Positions 6,219 to 6,954 of a DNA stretch of 6,954 nucleotides are shown piece after piece. A program made the translations under genes and the position numbers. Positions within the stretch are counted from its first letter, which is position 1; each line of letters starts with the position of its first letter. This stretch comes from Rhodoferax sp. UBA6134. GTDB taxonomy: Bacteria > Pseudomonadota > Gammaproteobacteria > Burkholderiales > Burkholderiaceae_C. A model generated the notes under the pieces. The model was not told the DNA's origin. It did not search any database and saw only the letters and a program-made list of their open reading frames with translations. The DNA is taken from positions 1-6,954 of the forward strand of contig DIVK01000115.1 in NCBI GenBank assembly GCA_002422455.1, written 5' to 3'.

Positions 6219-6780
6219 TTGACATTGGCCCACGGTCGGCCAGTTCCGGAAAAAGAACCTCGGTAAAACCGAACCGGCTGAAATCGCGCACCCGTGTCGG
6301 GTACAACCTGCCGATGAGGTGGTCGCATTCGTGCTGCACCACCCGGGCGTGAAAGCCCTCCACCGTGCGGTCGATCGGGTCGCCGTACTGGTCAAGTCCG
6401 GTGTAACGGATGCGCGCAAACCGCGGCACCACGGCCCGCAGGCCCGGCACGGAGAGGCAGCCCTCCCAGTCTTCCATTTCGCGCGGCGCCGCATCTTCCC
6501 CTGCTGAAGCCAGCGGGGTGATCACGGGGTTGATCAGGACGGTTCGGGGCACGACCGGTGCGTCCGGATAACGCGGGTTGCGGGTGTTGGCGCCAAAAAT
6601 CACCAGTTGCAAGTCAACCCCGATCTGCGGCGCCGCCAACCCGGCGCCGTCGGCGGCCAGCATGGTGTCCAACATGTCCGTGACCAGCAGGTGCAGCGAA
6701 TCGGCATCGAATTGGGTCACGGGCTGGGCGATGCGCAGCAGGCGCGGGTCACCCATTTTGAGAATGTCACGGATGGCCAT
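6211..6780 (-). CDS. def: Peptide deformylase (C terminus altered by IS insertion)
   Basis: A 189-residue cytosolic metallo-hydrolase that removes the formyl group from the initiator methionine of new proteins, the step before Map. All three family motifs are intact: GAGLAAPQ (45-52), EGCLS (106-110, metal ligand Cys108) and HECDH (150-154, ligands His150 and His154, catalytic Glu151). It is somewhat longer than E. coli Def (169), partly through a loop (LASAGEDAAPREMED) before motif 2. Normal sequence runs to FGFTEVLFPEL. The end, ADRGPMSRV plus TAA, runs into the terminal repeat of the IS256 relic, so the stop and probably the last one to three codons come from the element. The active-site fold should be unaffected. 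The start is ATG 6780, supported by AAGGAG 7 nt upstream; the TTG just before it is not needed. The 5' end overlaps ligA by 14 bp. Confidence 0.95.
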   Translation of the reverse strand: MAIRDILKMGDPRLLRIAQPVTQFDADSLHLLVTDMLDTMLAADGAGLAAPQIGVDLQLVIFGANTRNPRYPDAPVVPRTVLINPVITPLASAGEDAAPREMEDWEGCLSVPGLRAVVPRFARIRYTGLDQYGDPIDRTVEGFHARVVQHECDHLIGRLYPTRVRDFSRFGFTEVLFPELADRGPMSRV

Positions 6781-6954
6781 CAAGCAACTCCTTCAAACCG
6801 GCTTCGTCAATGACGGCAATACCCAGCTCCCGTGCCTTGTCGAGCTTGCTGCCGGCCTCGGCACCGGCCACCACAAAGCTGGTTTTCTTGCTGACCGAAC
6901 CGGCCACCTTGCCGCCGGCGGTCTCGACCAGGTCTTTGGCCTCGTCCCGGCTCA
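6767..6954 (-). CDS. ligA: NAD-dependent DNA ligase, C-terminal BRCT fragment
   Basis: The last 61 codons are visible; the gene continues beyond the right edge. The sequence SRDEAKDLVETAGGKVAGSV, then SKKTSFVVAGAEAGSKLDKA and RELGIAVIDEAGLKELLDGH plus P, is the C-terminal BRCT domain of bacterial LigA. Diagnostic parts are AGGKV-x-GSVSKKT-x-x-VVAG, AGSKL-x-KA-x-x-LG and the IDE-x-x-x-x-x-LL ending. LigA seals nicks in replication and repair using NAD+; the adenylation, OB-fold, zinc and HhH domains are outside the window. Its TGA (6767-6769) lies inside def, giving a 14-bp overlap, so the two genes are probably one transcription unit. Confidence 0.95.
   Translation of the reverse strand, partial: SRDEAKDLVETAGGKVAGSVSKKTSFVVAGAEAGSKLDKARELGIAVIDEAGLKELLDGHP
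6788..6793 (-). promoter_or_regulatory. Ribosome binding site of def, inside ligA
   Basis: AAGGAG on the minus strand, 7 nt before ATG 6780, within the last codons of ligA (it covers Lys-Glu of LKELL). It decides the def start and suggests translational coupling to ligA. Confidence 0.75.

Larger units (their letters stand above)
5814..6219 (-). mobile_element. Remnant of an IS256-family insertion sequence
   Basis: The element reads right to left. Its outer end is at about 6218, followed by the N-terminal quarter of an IS256 (Mutator-like) transposase. It then decays near 5835, with only doubtful homology to about 5814. The other terminal repeat was not found, so no target duplication can be recognised. 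About 1 kb of a normal element (central and C-terminal transposase) is missing, so it cannot move by itself. The lower GC and different codon use compared with glnD and def support a foreign origin. Confidence 0.75.

Noticed and set aside
5849..6352. 167-codon plus-strand frame across the IS relic and def 3' end
   Set aside because: It is antisense to the transposase remnant and def and has no recognisable domain.
1..6954. CRISPR arrays, tRNA/rRNA genes, riboswitches, toxin-antitoxin or defence genes
   Set aside because: Looked for on both strands. No regular spaced repeats, cloverleaf sequences or relevant protein motifs were seen, and almost all of the window is explained by the listed genes.

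Overview
The window looks like chromosomal DNA from a GC-rich betaproteobacterium, most likely of the Burkholderiales (Comamonadaceae-like). The support is the high GC content, the map-glnD gene order, protein sequences that read like comamonad versions of Map, GlnD and peptide deformylase, and dense shadow reading frames on both strands. The genus assignment is an inference from recalled family sequences; no search was run.

Layout. At 1-172 is the 3' end of a short-chain dehydrogenase/reductase (+). A complete crotonase-family gene (179-949, -) converges on it with a 6-bp gap. Its upstream region (950-1083) is a compact divergent control region with two overlapping, opposed sigma70-type promoters. 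The other promoter drives an alpha-methylacyl-CoA racemase-type family III CoA-transferase (1084-2184, +). These three genes suggest acyl-CoA (fatty, branched-chain or aromatic acid) metabolism.

From 2220 comes the housekeeping pair map (methionine aminopeptidase, apparently from a leaderless promoter) and glnD (PII uridylyltransferase/uridylyl-removing enzyme), 34 bp apart. From the right edge, reading leftwards, come the 3' end of ligA (NAD-dependent DNA ligase, BRCT domain) and def (peptide deformylase), which overlap by 14 bp. Map and Def are the two enzymes of N-terminal methionine excision and here they converge on each other around glnD.

Between glnD and def (5683-6210) lies lower-GC mobile-element debris. 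There is a cluster of ATTCCGG-type repeats, then a broken IS256-family transposase with only the N-terminal ~105 residues recognisable. The intact outer end of this element abuts, and apparently supplies the stop codon of, def. I see no new defence, secretion, CRISPR or RNA-based system. The most interesting features are the IS-rewritten def terminus, the likely leaderless map transcript, the crotonase lacking both hydratase glutamates, and the overlapping divergent promoters.
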